A DNA stretch of 64,000 bases from Curtobacterium pusillum (GCF_007680845.1 NZ_VEIY01000006.1:1-64000); one strand, 5' to 3'. Shown: positions 33,708 through 42,811, numbered from the stretch's first letter. Numbers and translations are program-made. Notes: generated by a model from the letters alone, not told the origin.

Positions 33708-34640
33708 ATGAGCGAGACGCGCGGGCGGCAGCTGCTGCCCGGACAGAGCAGCAGGGTGCACGTGTACGACCTGGCGGCCCGCGAGGGTCGGGTCGTGTTC
33801 GAGTCGTCCACCGTGCTCGTCGAGGCCCCGAACGTCCTCGACCCGACCACGCTCGTCGTCAACGCCGACGGCGACCTCTGGCGGTTGCGGCTGCCGGGCA
33901 CCGGCGCGGTCCTCGACGAGACCGCGCTCGAGCGGATCCCGATGCCCGGGGTGCCGGAGATCAACAACGACCACGTTGTCGACCCGTCGGGGACCTCGGT
34001 CGTGGTGAGCGGTCGCGACGGGGACCTCTACCGGGTGCCGCTGTCCGGCGGGGCACCGTGGCGGATCACGGACGCGGCATCGGTGCTGCCGGTGTTCCGG
34101 AAGTTCTACCTGCACGGGATCGCACCGGACGGCAGCGCGCTGGCGGCGATCGTGGGGGAGCGCTCCGAGGCCGGCGTGTGGACGACCGACGTCGCGAGCG
34201 TCGACCCGGCGACGGGCGAACCGACGTTCGTCACCCGCGACGAGCACCCGGACGACGGGTGCGCGATCACGCCCGTCGGCGGCATCTGGCTGTTCACCAC
34301 CGAGCGGTTCACCCCCGGGACGGCGCAGCTCGCCACGGTCTGGCCGGGGCACGCCGACCCGGTGCGGATCAGCGCGGACGACCGGGTGAACTGGTTCCCG
34401 CACCTGTCGCCGGACGGCGCGCACCTGCTCTACCTGTCGTACGAGCCCGGCGTGCAGGGGCACCCCGCGGACCACCGGGTGGAGCTCCGGCTGCTGCCGG
34501 GTGCCCTCGTGCGGGGTGCTCGGATCGCTGTCGTGCCGGAGACCCTCGTGGCGCTGGACGGCGGCCAGGGGACGGTCAACGTGCCGCCGTGGGCGCCGGA
34601 CTCGTCGTGGTTCGCGTACTGCGACTACCCCGTGCGGTAG
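33708..34640 (+). CDS. TolB/WD40-like beta-propeller protein
   Basis: A 310-aa protein without a signal peptide, built of repeated blades of the PD40/TolB type: DGDLWRLRLPG, DGDLYRVPLSGG, PVRISADDRVNWFPHLSPDG and VPPWAPDSSWFAYCDY. Cytosolic PD40 proteins include oligogalacturonate lyases and Tol-like biopolymer proteins, but the catalytic residues cannot be judged by eye. The ATG follows CAGGAT by six bases, a weak version of the leaderless box. Its stop codon lies in the first unit of a 16-nt tandem repeat. It follows the sugar operon but is separated from it by a terminator. Confidence 0.7.
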   Translation: MSETRGRQLLPGQSSRVHVYDLAAREGRVVFESSTVLVEAPNVLDPTTLVVNADGDLWRLRLPGTGAVLDETALERIPMPGVPEINNDHVVDPSGTSVVVSGRDGDLYRVPLSGGAPWRITDAASVLPVFRKFYLHGIAPDGSALAAIVGERSEAGVWTTDVASVDPATGEPTFVTRDEHPDDGCAITPVGGIWLFTTERFTPGTAQLATVWPGHADPVRISADDRVNWFPHLSPDGAHLLYLSYEPGVQGHPADHRVELRLLPGALVRGARIAVVPETLVALDGGQGTVNVPPWAPDSSWFAYCDYPVR

Positions 34641-34679
34641 TCGCTCGGTGCGGTGGTCGCTCGGTGCGGTGGTCGCTCG
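34632..34679. repeat. 16-nt tandem repeat, three copies
   Basis: GTGCGGTRGTCGCTCG at 34632-34647, 34648-34663 and 34664-34679. The first copy contains the TAG stop of the propeller gene. Confidence 0.9.
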
Positions 34680-34691
34680 ACACCGCGGGAC

Positions 34692-34727
34692 GGACACAGC
34701 ACCGCGCGGTGACGCGGTGCTGTGTCC
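34692..34727. terminator. Bidirectional terminator hairpin
   Basis: GGACACAGCACCGCG, loop CGGTGA, CGCGGTGCTGTGTCC: a perfect 15-bp stem between convergent genes. Confidence 0.8.
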
Positions 34728-34773
34728 GGAACCTGGTTCCGGGGGAGGGCAGAGGCGGGGCGGGGGCGGCGGG

Positions 34774-35589
34774 CTAGAGCTCGCGCACCTGGCCCTGCTT
34801 GATGTGCAGCCGGCGCTCGGCCCGCTTCGCCACCCACGAGTCGTGCGTGACGATGACCACGGTGAGCCCGCGCTCCTTCCACTGCTTCTCGATGAGGCCC
34901 ATGATCTCGTCACGGGTCGCCTCGTCGAGGGCACCGGTCGGCTCGTCCGCGAGCAGCACGCTCGGGTTCTTCACCAGTGCCCGCGCGATCGCCACACGCT
35001 GCTGCTGGCCACCGGACAGCTCGGCTGGCAGGTGGTCGAGCCGCTCGCCGAGCCCGACCTCCTGCAGCGCGTCGGTCGCCCGGGAGCGGATCTCGGCGCG
35101 GGACCGGTTCGCGAGCGACCCGGCGAACGCGGTCTCGACGTTCTCCAGGGCGGTCAACGTCGGGATGAGGTTGAAGCTCTGGAACACGAAGCCGATCTCC
35201 GTGGCGCGCAGGTTCGTGAGCGCCCCGTCGCCGAGCTTCGCCACGTCCTGGTCACCGAGGAGCACGCTCCCCGCGCTCGGCCGGTCGAGCGCGCCGAGCA
35301 TCTGCAGCAGCGTCGACTTCCCGCCGCCGGTCGGCCCCTGCACCGCGACGAGCTGCCCCTGCGGGATCGTCAGGTCGACGTTCGTCAGGGCGGTGACGGT
35401 CCGGTTCTTCTGCTTGTACGTCTTGCTGACGTTCTGCAGACGGTAGATCGGACGGGAGGCGCGGTTCGCGTCCGCCTGGGACGGCGCGGTCTCGGTGCTG
35501 GTCACGGGTGCTCCTTCTGCTCGCGTGTTCGGGGTGGTCGCGTCGCCCGCGGGGACGACGGGCGTGGTGCCGGTGGCCGGGCCGGGCAT
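34774..35589 (-). CDS. ABC transporter ATP-binding protein, MacB/LolD type
   Basis: The ATPase for the adjacent FtsX-like permease. The 271-aa protein has Walker A GPTGGGKSTLLQ (about residues 84-95), Q-loop VFQSFNL, signature LSGGQQQRVAIARAL, Walker B VLLADEPTGALD and the H-loop VTHD. The ATG at 35589 overlaps the permease stop (TGATG), so the start upstream at 35640 is less likely. Residues about 43-47 (RASRP) come from a palindrome-family half-site (35450-35464) in the Thr/Ala-rich linker before the ABC domain. Confidence 0.92.
   Translation of the reverse strand: MPGPATGTTPVVPAGDATTPNTRAEGAPVTSTETAPSQADANRASRPIYRLQNVSKTYKQKNRTVTALTNVDLTIPQGQLVAVQGPTGGGKSTLLQMLGALDRPSAGSVLLGDQDVAKLGDGALTNLRATEIGFVFQSFNLIPTLTALENVETAFAGSLANRSRAEIRSRATDALQEVGLGERLDHLPAELSGGQQQRVAIARALVKNPSVLLADEPTGALDEATRDEIMGLIEKQWKERGLTVVIVTHDSWVAKRAERRLHIKQGQVREL
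35450..35464. repeat. Palindrome-family half-site inside the ATPase gene
   Basis: GGACGGGAGGCGCGG on the plus strand. Read on the coding strand in frame it gives N-R-A-S-R-P-I. Confidence 0.75.
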
Positions 35590-37115
35590 CAGGCCACGCT
35601 CCGGAGTGCCTCGGCCGGGCGGAGACGGCTCGCGCGCCATCCGCCGAGGGCGCCGGCGATGAGCCCGCCGAGGATCGCGAGCCCGATCGCGAGGAGGATC
35701 ACCTCGACGGTGACCGGGGCGTGCAGGACGACGTCGGTCGTGGACGCGGTGCTCGCGCCGCCGCCGCCGAACCCGCCGGCGGGGGCGCCGCCGGTGGTGC
35801 CGGACCCGGCCGCTGCCGTCGCCGCGCCACCGGGGAAGCCGCCCGTGCCGCCGCGGTTCGTCGAGCTCGTCGCGCTCGCCGAGATGGTGGGGGAGATGAC
35901 GTTGACGACGAGGATGCCGATGAGGCCCGCGGCGGCACCGATCACGCCGCCGATGAGCCCCTGCACGAGGGACTCGCCCGCGACCTGCCGGGTGATGCGA
36001 CCGTTCGACCAGCCGATGGCCTTGAGCGTGCCGAACTCACGCGTGCGGCGGGTGACGCCGGAGATCGTGAAGAGGATCGCGATGAGGAACGCCGCGGCGA
36101 GCACGACGATCGACAGCCACTTGCCGAGGTTCGAGACGAGGCTCGACGCGGTGCTCAGCGAACCGGACACGCTCGAGGCGAGGTCGGACTCGGTGGAGAC
36201 GGTCGCGCTGGTGAGCTTCTTCTGCAGCGCCGCCTTGATGGTCGACACGTCGGACGAGGACTCGGCGGACACGTAGATCGACGAGACCTTGCCGGCGTTG
36301 TCGGAGAGCGTCTGCGCGGTGTCGAGCGGGATGTAGGTGTTCGAGCCGGTGGTGGACGACGAACCCGTCGACGAGACGATCCCGATGACGGTGAAGTCCT
36401 TGCCGCCGATCGACAGGGTGTCCCCGACGGCCTTCGACTCGCTCTTCGCGTAGCTCGCGTCGAGCACGACGACGTCCTTGCCGGAGTCGGCGGAGGTGAA
36501 GGTGCGGCCCTTCGTGAGCTCGGTGCTGGTCAGCGGACCGACGGTGTCGCCGGAGACCGGGATGCCGGTCACCGTGAACGAGTCGACGCTGAACGAACCG
36601 CCGCCGAAGCCGCCGCCGCTGCCCTCGGTGCCACCGCTCGGCGGGCCCTGCTGGGTGGACGTGCTGCTGCTGTCGCTGCCGGACTGCTGCTGGACCTGGC
36701 CGGAGAACGTGCTGTTCTCGAGGGTCAGGACACCGGTCGCGGCCTTGACGCCGGTCGTGCCCGCGACCGTCTTGACGTTCGCCGTCGTGAGGGTGCTCGT
36801 GCCGCGGGTGACCGCGAGCCGCGACTGCGACAGGTCGGTCGACCCGCTGCTGCTGCTGCCGGAGCCGCTCTGGCTGCCGAAGTCGAAGCTCGGCCGGCCG
36901 GTGCTCGATCCGGTCGGCGTCTCCGTCTTCGAGACGGTGATGTCGGTGCCGACGCCGTACACGGACTGCAGCACGCTCGCCTGCGCGGCCTTCACGCCGC
37001 CCGCGATCGAGGACACGATGACCACGAGTGCGATGGCGAGCGCCATGCCGATCGCGATGATGACGGTCTGCTTCTTGCGGTTCGTGAGTTCGCGCCTGAG
37101 GTAGGTCAGGAACAT
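35589..37115 (-). CDS. ABC transporter permease, FtsX/MacB type
   Basis: The membrane subunit of a tripartite-like exporter or mechanotransmission ABC system. The 508-aa protein has an N-terminal helix (about residues 14-36), a large extracellular Ser/Gly/Thr-rich region (about 40-325), and three C-terminal helices (near 335-365, 395-425, 470-490), the MacB topology. The conserved FTISGVTRRTREFGTLKAIGWSNGRI loop follows the second helix. The extracellular part has low-complexity stretches (SGSGSSSSGS, GGGFGGGS). The ATG is preceded by GGAGAACC. Substrate unknown; such pairs often act in envelope stress or peptide export. Confidence 0.88.
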   Translation of the reverse strand: MFLTYLRRELTNRKKQTVIIAIGMALAIALVVIVSSIAGGVKAAQASVLQSVYGVGTDITVSKTETPTGSSTGRPSFDFGSQSGSGSSSSGSTDLSQSRLAVTRGTSTLTTANVKTVAGTTGVKAATGVLTLENSTFSGQVQQQSGSDSSSTSTQQGPPSGGTEGSGGGFGGGSFSVDSFTVTGIPVSGDTVGPLTSTELTKGRTFTSADSGKDVVVLDASYAKSESKAVGDTLSIGGKDFTVIGIVSSTGSSSTTGSNTYIPLDTAQTLSDNAGKVSSIYVSAESSSDVSTIKAALQKKLTSATVSTESDLASSVSGSLSTASSLVSNLGKWLSIVVLAAAFLIAILFTISGVTRRTREFGTLKAIGWSNGRITRQVAGESLVQGLIGGVIGAAAGLIGILVVNVISPTISASATSSTNRGGTGGFPGGAATAAAGSGTTGGAPAGGFGGGGASTASTTDVVLHAPVTVEVILLAIGLAILGGLIAGALGGWRASRLRPAEALRSVA

Positions 37116-37243
37116 GGTTCTCCTCGGTGGTGGCCGGCGGGGGTCACCGGCCGCGCAGAGCGCACGGCGGGGCCGACGGGGAGAACCTAGGCAGCCTGCT
37201 TATGGGCGGCACTGTCCGTCCCTATGAGGTGCCTAAGGGACCC
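37116..37243. promoter_or_regulatory. Upstream region of the FtsX/ABC operon
   Basis: On the minus strand, TAGGTT precedes a leader of about 60 nt. The stretch between it and the glycosyltransferase stop contains CCTTAGGCACC and GCTGCCTAGG, partly similar and oppositely placed; a regulator site is possible but not supported further. Confidence 0.3.
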
Positions 37244-37972
37244 TCAGCTCGCGTCGCCGTAGGTGCGGCGCAGGTGCTCGGCGTACCCGCCGGGCGTCCG
37301 ACCGTCGAAGCGGCCGCTCGTCACCACCGGCAGCTCCGTCGTGGCACGGACGTCGAACCCGAGGGCGCGGGCACGCTCCACCAGCCGGACGTCCTCGTGC
37401 TCGGGGACGGGGTCGAAGCCGCCGAGCGCGAGGGAGACGTCGCCACGCACGCCGAGGTTCGCGCCGTGCACGTGACCGAGCGTCGAGCCGGGTGGATGGG
37501 CCTGCTCCCACCGGGCGAGCACCACCGGCTCGAGGTCGTCCGGATCCGGCACGACCGCGCCGACGAGCACGTGCGCGCCGGCGTCGTGGGCCTCGACCTG
37601 CTGCACGAGCCACCCGCGGTCGACCCGGGAGTCGGCATCGGTGTGCGCGAGCCACCGCTCGCTCGGCACGGGGCCGTCCGCGAGGGCCGCAGCGGTGCCG
37701 ACTGCCCGGGCCCGTCCGACGCCGAGCCGCTCGGTCTCGATGACGGCGAGCCGGACCGTGCCCCAGAGCGGGTCGGCGGTGGCGGCTGCGCGGAGGACCG
37801 CGGCGGTCCGGTCCGTGCAGCCGTCGAGGACGATCGTGACGGCCACCTCGACGTCCGGGTGCGCGCGCCCCAGCGTCCGCACCGCGTCGGCGATCGCGAG
37901 CAGGCACGGTGCGATCGCGTCCTCCTCGTCGTGCGCGGGCACCACGACGTCCAGCCGTGCGGGCCGGGTCAC
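37244..37972 (-). CDS. Glycosyltransferase family 2
   Basis: A GT-A-fold glycosyltransferase. The 242-aa protein has the nucleotide-sugar motif LDVVVPAHDEEDAIAPCL (about residues 6-23), VLDGCTDRT (about 50-58), the metal-binding HTDADSRV (about 112-119) and HEDVRLVERARALGFDV. The GTG overlaps the stop of the PIG-L/methyltransferase gene by four bases (GTGA). It is the last of three overlapping genes with an acyl-CoA dehydrogenase-like gene first. No membrane helix is seen, so it is cytoplasmic or peripheral. Acceptor unknown. Confidence 0.85.
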   Translation of the reverse strand: MTRPARLDVVVPAHDEEDAIAPCLLAIADAVRTLGRAHPDVEVAVTIVLDGCTDRTAAVLRAAATADPLWGTVRLAVIETERLGVGRARAVGTAAALADGPVPSERWLAHTDADSRVDRGWLVQQVEAHDAGAHVLVGAVVPDPDDLEPVVLARWEQAHPPGSTLGHVHGANLGVRGDVSLALGGFDPVPEHEDVRLVERARALGFDVRATTELPVVTSGRFDGRTPGGYAEHLRRTYGDAS

Positions 37973-39327
37973 CGGACAAGGCCCTCGGCCGTCGCGACCG
38001 ACAGCACGTCGGGCCCGGGGAACACGCTCAGCACGAAGTCCTCCTCGACGTGCCGGACGAGGGCCGGACGCGGCCACCGCTCGGCGAGCCGTGTGTCCAC
38101 GGTGTCGCCGTCCGAGACCGCCTCGTCGTCGGGGTGCCGCCAGTGGCAGGCGACCAGGACACCGTCGTCGTCGAGGGAGGCCAGCACCCGGTCGATCGTC
38201 GCGTCGAGGTCCGCCGGCGAGAGGTAGTAGCCGACCTCCGACATGACGACGAGGTCCCACCGGCCGGCCGGCCACTCCTCCGGCAGCGCGGCCTGCACGA
38301 ATCGCGCTGCCGGAGCACGGAGCCGTGCACGCTCCAGGGGTGCTGCCGAGATGTCGGTGCCGAGGACGGCGTCGGCACGCTCGGTGATCGCCGCCGTGAG
38401 GACCCCGGTCGCGCAGCCGAGCTCGAGCGCGGAGCGGTAGCGCTCGCGGGGGAGTGCGGCCATCGTCACGGCACGCTTCCGTCGCTCGTACCAGGAGCCC
38501 TCGAAGTCCCACCCCTCCGGCTTCCGCTCGTAGTGCGCGTCGAAGGACTCCCGGGAGCGGGACGACGGTTCGGGACCCACCGCGAAGAACCACTCGGTCG
38601 GCCCGAGGTGGTGCGCCGCGTGCCGGTCGTCGACGATCGGCTCGTCACCCGGTGCCGGCGAGAGCGCCTGGGTCTGCGACGGGTACGCGTCGAGGGCGGC
38701 GCGCTTCCGGTCCAGGAGCGCAGGAGCCAGGCGGAGCGACCGGGCACGGTCCCACGGCATCGCGGAGGACTCCGGTGTGTCCCAGTGCCACGCCCAGATC
38801 GGGTACGCGAGCAGCTCGACGCCGGTCGACGCGGCGACGACCTCCTCGACGACCTCGCCCGCGACACGGTGGTCCCGGTGTCCGTCGCCGCGCCACGGTG
38901 CGACGACGAGGGTCCGTCCGGTGCCGTTCCCGAGCTGTCCGGCGAGTGCGTCCCGCAGGACCCCGGGGTGTTCGCGCAGCCCGCCGTCCGGGACGTCGAG
39001 GACGGTGGCGTTCGCCGTGGGGTGCAGCGTCCGGAGCGCGGCGCGAAACTCCCGGTCGCGGATCGCGGCGAGCTGCTCGGGGGTGGTGGTCGGCGAGTCC
39101 GGATGGGACAGCTCCCCGCGGGTGACCAGCAGCACGTGCACCGGCACCCCGGCGTCGGCCGCCGAGGCGATCAGCCCACCGGCGCCGAGGGTCTCGTCGT
39201 CCGGGTGCGGCGCGACGACGACCACCGAGCCGACACGATCGAGGGACACCGGTGCGGCGGAGCGGGCGGCGGTGGACCGGGCCCAGGCGGCCGGGTCGGT
39301 GCCCGGCTCCCGGTGGTCGAACGTCAC
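37969..39327 (-). CDS. Fusion of PIG-L deacetylase and SAM methyltransferase
   Basis: A two-domain protein of 452 aa. Residues about 28-245 are a PIG-L/LmbE zinc deacetylase: VVVAPHPDDETLGAGG (AHPDDE motif) and APWRGDGHRDHRVAGE supply the zinc ligands. Residues about 255-440 are a class I methyltransferase: FDAHYERKPEGWDFEGSWYE, ALELGCATGVLT (SAM loop), VLGTDIS and VMSEVGYYLS, resembling NodS-like N-methyltransferases. Deacetylation of an amino sugar followed by N-methylation is the simplest reading. Starts at GTG 39327, overlapping the previous stop by four bases; GTG 39330 is possible. Confidence 0.87.
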   Translation of the reverse strand: MTFDHREPGTDPAAWARSTAARSAAPVSLDRVGSVVVVAPHPDDETLGAGGLIASAADAGVPVHVLLVTRGELSHPDSPTTTPEQLAAIRDREFRAALRTLHPTANATVLDVPDGGLREHPGVLRDALAGQLGNGTGRTLVVAPWRGDGHRDHRVAGEVVEEVVAASTGVELLAYPIWAWHWDTPESSAMPWDRARSLRLAPALLDRKRAALDAYPSQTQALSPAPGDEPIVDDRHAAHHLGPTEWFFAVGPEPSSRSRESFDAHYERKPEGWDFEGSWYERRKRAVTMAALPRERYRSALELGCATGVLTAAITERADAVLGTDISAAPLERARLRAPAARFVQAALPEEWPAGRWDLVVMSEVGYYLSPADLDATIDRVLASLDDDGVLVACHWRHPDDEAVSDGDTVDTRLAERWPRPALVRHVEEDFVLSVFPGPDVLSVATAEGLVR

Positions 39328-40361
39328 CACGCGACACCCCCGCGGGCGCCGGTGAGGACCTTGCTGCCGATGCGCGCCAGGTCGCGGTCGCCGTGGTCCT
39401 GCAGGACGTAGAGCTCGAGGTCGGCGACCCGTGGGGCCACGGCGGGGTCCGAGGTCAGCGGAGCCGGTCCGATCGCCCCGACGACCCGGGCCCGCACGGC
39501 GTCGACCGCGCGGCGGACCCGGGAGCGGACGATCTGCGCGAGCAGGGACCAGTCCGGTTCGTCGCGCCCCGGTTCGGGGTCGTCGATGCGCGCGGCGGCG
39601 CCGGCGAGGGCGTCCTCGGCATCGGCGAGGTCGACCACCGTGGCGCCGAGCGCGGCCCGCAGCAGCTCGGAGTCCGGGCGCGTCTCGGCGACGCCGCGGA
39701 GCACCCGCCCGAGTCCGACCGCACCGCCCCACCAGCACGCGGCGACGCCGATCCCGCCCCACGCGAACCCCGGCCGCTCCAGGTACCACCCGGGACCGCC
39801 GACGGGTGCAGCGGCGACCCCGGCGAAGTCCACCGGACCGCTCGGCACGTCCGGCATGCCCCGTGCCACCCAGGCCTCGTCGTGCGTGGTGACCCCGGGC
39901 TGTCGGAGGTCGACCGCGAACAGCTGGCGGCCGTCCCCGACGTGCGCGGTGACGAGCGCGTGCGACAACGTCGACGCCAGCGAGCACCACGGCTTCGTGC
40001 CGTCGAGCACGACACGGTCGCCGGATCCCGTCGCGGTGAGTCGGAGGCCGGGTGCCTCGGCGGCGAACACGCCCCAGGTCGACCCCGCGGGGACCGGGAC
40101 GCCCGCCTGCGCGAGGATGCCGAGCGCGTCGAGGTGCGGCTCCACCGTGCGGGCGGTCGCGACGTCCGCCGCCGCGACGGCGGCGAGGGTGGCGAAGAGC
40201 GATCCGGCGGTCCCTCGGGACAGCGGCGGGGCGGTGGTGGCGACCCACTCGGCGACCGCGAGCCGGTCCGCGGGGGACGACCCGTGCCTCCCGGCCGTCG
40301 CCTCGATCCGAGCGGTGTCGACGGTTCGCGCGGAGGCGGGCCAGGCCGTGGATTGCAGCAT
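39324..40361 (-). CDS. Acyl-CoA dehydrogenase-like protein
   Basis: A flavin-dependent dehydrogenase fold (345 aa, short against about 380 for the family). Recognisable features are GVFAAEAPGLRLT, GTKPWCSLASTLSHALVTA (beta-domain), RGMPDVPSGPVDF and a C-terminal helical bundle. The usual catalytic Glu position is not identifiable by eye, and the N-terminus is reduced, so it may act on a carrier-bound or non-CoA substrate. The ATG is preceded by TACATT and seven bases. It is first in the overlapping cluster with PIG-L/methyltransferase and glycosyltransferase, and divergent from the two-component system. Confidence 0.75.
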   Translation of the reverse strand: MLQSTAWPASARTVDTARIEATAGRHGSSPADRLAVAEWVATTAPPLSRGTAGSLFATLAAVAAADVATARTVEPHLDALGILAQAGVPVPAGSTWGVFAAEAPGLRLTATGSGDRVVLDGTKPWCSLASTLSHALVTAHVGDGRQLFAVDLRQPGVTTHDEAWVARGMPDVPSGPVDFAGVAAAPVGGPGWYLERPGFAWGGIGVAACWWGGAVGLGRVLRGVAETRPDSELLRAALGATVVDLADAEDALAGAAARIDDPEPGRDEPDWSLLAQIVRSRVRRAVDAVRARVVGAIGPAPLTSDPAVAPRVADLELYVLQDHGDRDLARIGSKVLTGARGGVAW

Positions 40362-40368
40362 GCAATTG

Positions 40369-40374
40369 AATGTA
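40369..40374 (-). promoter_or_regulatory. Leaderless -10 TACATT before the acyl-CoA dehydrogenase-like gene
   Basis: Minus-strand TACATT, seven bases, then ATG. The local sequence is unusually AT-rich, and ATTGCAGCATGCAAT (40352-40366) is a near palindrome over the start. Confidence 0.6.
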
Positions 40375-40466
40375 CGGAGTCGATGTCCGATGTGCGCGGG
40401 CTGATCCACAGAGCGCCGATGGGCGCTCCACAGACGGCTCATAGGAATCTCTCGATACTCGAAGAC

Positions 40467-41207
40467 GTGACCATCTCCCAGCCTGCAGCAGCCCCGCGCC
40501 TCACTCGTGCCGACGGAACCCCGTTGCGCATCCTCGTCGTCGACGACGAGGCCAGCCTGACCGACCTCCTGTCCATGGCGCTCCGCTACGAGGGCTGGGA
40601 CGTCAAGAGCGCCAACGGCGGGCAGGACGCGCTGACGACCGCGCGGGAGTGGAAGCCGGACGCCATGGTGCTCGACGTCATGATGCCGGACCTCGACGGG
40701 CTGCAGGTGCTGAGCCGTCTCCGGCAGAACAACGACGACACCCCGGTGCTGTTCCTCACCGCGAAGGACTCCGTCGAGGACCGCGTCACCGGGCTCACCG
40801 CGGGCGGCGACGACTACGTCACGAAGCCGTTCTCGCTGGAGGAAGTGGTCGCCAGGCTCCGCGGGCTCATCCGCCGCTCGCAGATCTCGATCTCCGAGGC
40901 CGGGGACTCGCGCATCGTCGTGGGCGACCTCCTGCTCGACGAGGAGTCCTACGAGGTCTCCCGTGCCGGACGTCCGATCGAGCTGACGGCCACCGAGTTC
41001 GAACTCCTCCGCTTCCTCATGCGAAACCCGCGCCGCGTGCTGTCCAAGGCGCAGATCCTGGACCGCGTGTGGTCGTACGACTTCGGTGGCAAGTCCAGCG
41101 TCGTCGAGATCTACATCTCCTACCTGCGCAAGAAGATCGACGCCGGTGAGACCCCGATGATCCACACGGTGCGCGGAGTCGGGTACGTCATCAAGCCCAC
41201 CTCGTGA
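40467..41207 (+). CDS. OmpR-family response regulator
   Basis: A 246-aa two-domain transcription regulator. The receiver domain has the acid pocket VVDDEAS, phosphoacceptor Asp in VLDVMMPDLDG (about residue 71), Thr in LFLTAKD and Lys in YVTKPFS. The winged-helix domain ends ELTATEFELLRFLMRNPRRV, SYLRKKID and IHTVRGVGYVIKP. The GTG start is seven bases after GATACT, a weak leaderless box. It sits 10 bases upstream of its sensor kinase and diverges from the acyl-CoA dehydrogenase cluster, a possible target. Confidence 0.93.
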   Translation: MTISQPAAAPRLTRADGTPLRILVVDDEASLTDLLSMALRYEGWDVKSANGGQDALTTAREWKPDAMVLDVMMPDLDGLQVLSRLRQNNDDTPVLFLTAKDSVEDRVTGLTAGGDDYVTKPFSLEEVVARLRGLIRRSQISISEAGDSRIVVGDLLLDEESYEVSRAGRPIELTATEFELLRFLMRNPRRVLSKAQILDRVWSYDFGGKSSVVEIYISYLRKKIDAGETPMIHTVRGVGYVIKPTS

Positions 41208-41217
41208 GGGGCCTCCT

Positions 41218-42804
41218 GTGACGCTCCGGCGCCGGCTCGTCCTGAGCATCGTCGCCCTCGTCGTCGCCGTCAGTGCGGTGATCGGCGCGGGCAGCATCAT
41301 CGCGCTCGCGTCCATCCAGACCGGCGCGATCGACGCGCAGCTGCAGAAGGCGACGGCCCGCGCCTCGACCAAGTTCGGCCAGGGCGACGGGCAGCAGGGC
41401 GGCCGTCCGAGCGACGACCTGCTGCAGCCCCTCGGTCAGGCGGCGGGAACGCTCACCGCCTACTACGTGACCGGCGGCGGCGCGGGCGGCATCGTCCTGC
41501 AGGAGGACAGCTCGCGCGCCCAGCTCACGAGCACCCAGCTGCAGCGCCTCGGTGAGGTCAAGGTCGGTGTCGCCCCGACCACCATGGACCTCGGCGGCGG
41601 CATCGGTCGCTACCGCGTCGCAGCCGTGCAGGTGGACAACCCCGTGCTCGGCAACGCCGTGCTCGTCGTCGGACTCCCGATGTCCCCGGTGTACGACAGC
41701 GTCCGGTCACTGCTGCTCGTCGTCATCATCGTCGTCGCCGCCGCCCTCGTGGCCGCGTCCGTGGTCGCCGCCGTCGTCGTGCGGCGGTCGCTCCGCCCGC
41801 TCGAACGCGTCGCCGAGACCGCCTCGACCGTCGCGCGGATGCCGCTCGAACGGAGCGACGCGCTGCAGGACGTCCGGGTGCCCGACACCGATCCTCGGAC
41901 CGAGGTCGGCCGGGTCGGCAGTGCGTTCAACCGGATGCTCGGGCACATCGCCGGAGCCATGCAGGCCCGGGAGCGGTCGGAGCAGAAGGTCCGCCAGTTC
42001 GTCGCCGACGCGTCGCACGAGCTCCGGACGCCGCTCGCGTCCGTCCGCGGGTACGCCGAGCTCACCCGCCGCATGGGCGGCGACCTGCCGAAGGACGTCG
42101 TGTACGCGATGAGCCGGATCGAGTCCGAGTCGATCCGGATGACGTCGATGGTCGAGGACCTGCTGCTCCTCGCCCGCCTCGACGAGGGCCGCGAGATCCA
42201 GTTCGACGACGTCGACCTCACCGGGCTGGTGTTCGACGCCGTGAACGACGCCCACGCCGCGTCGCCCGAGCACCCCATCGACGTCGACGTGCCCGACTCT
42301 CCAGTGGTCGTCGTCGGCGATGCCGCGCGGTTGCACCAGGTCATCGTGAACCTCGTCACCAACGCCAGGACCCACACGCCGGACGGCACCCGGATCACCG
42401 TGGGGATCGCTCCGGCGGCTTCCGGGTCCGGTGTCGACCTGACCGTGCGGGACACGGGGCAGGGGATCGACCCGGAGTTCCTGCCGAAGCTGTTCGAACG
42501 GTTCGCCCGGGCCGACAGCTCGCGGTCCCGGACCGCGGGGTCGACGGGGCTCGGGTTGGCGATCGTCGACGCGGTCGTGCAGGCGCACGGCGGGTCGGTC
42601 GAGGTGACGAGCGAGCCGGGGGACACCGTGTTCACGGTGCACTTGCCGGCGGAGCAGCCGGCTGCGGCGGGCGGCGCGGCCGCGGCCGTGCCGGGCGCGC
42701 CGGGCGCCGCGCCTGCGCCGGGCGCCGCGCCGGCCCCGTCCGCGCCGGCGGAGCCGCCCGCGGACCCTGCCGACACCTGGTCCGACGTGCCGAACCGGGC
42801 GTAG
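41218..42804 (+). CDS. Sensor histidine kinase
   Basis: The membrane partner of the preceding regulator. The 528-aa protein has helix 1 (about residues 7-30), an extracellular domain of about 130 residues, helix 2 (about 162-187), a HAMP domain, the phosphoacceptor His in FVADASHELRTPLASVRGY (about 260-278) and an ATPase domain with NLVTNARTHTP (N box), DTGQGID and GSTGLGLAIV (G boxes). The Pro/Ala-rich last 45 residues are extra. Signal unknown. GTG start with GGGGCCTCCT upstream. Confidence 0.93.
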   Translation: MTLRRRLVLSIVALVVAVSAVIGAGSIIALASIQTGAIDAQLQKATARASTKFGQGDGQQGGRPSDDLLQPLGQAAGTLTAYYVTGGGAGGIVLQEDSSRAQLTSTQLQRLGEVKVGVAPTTMDLGGGIGRYRVAAVQVDNPVLGNAVLVVGLPMSPVYDSVRSLLLVVIIVVAAALVAASVVAAVVVRRSLRPLERVAETASTVARMPLERSDALQDVRVPDTDPRTEVGRVGSAFNRMLGHIAGAMQARERSEQKVRQFVADASHELRTPLASVRGYAELTRRMGGDLPKDVVYAMSRIESESIRMTSMVEDLLLLARLDEGREIQFDDVDLTGLVFDAVNDAHAASPEHPIDVDVPDSPVVVVGDAARLHQVIVNLVTNARTHTPDGTRITVGIAPAASGSGVDLTVRDTGQGIDPEFLPKLFERFARADSSRSRTAGSTGLGLAIVDAVVQAHGGSVEVTSEPGDTVFTVHLPAEQPAAAGGAAAAVPGAPGAAPAPGAAPAPSAPAEPPADPADTWSDVPNRA

Positions 42805-42811
42805 CGTGCGT

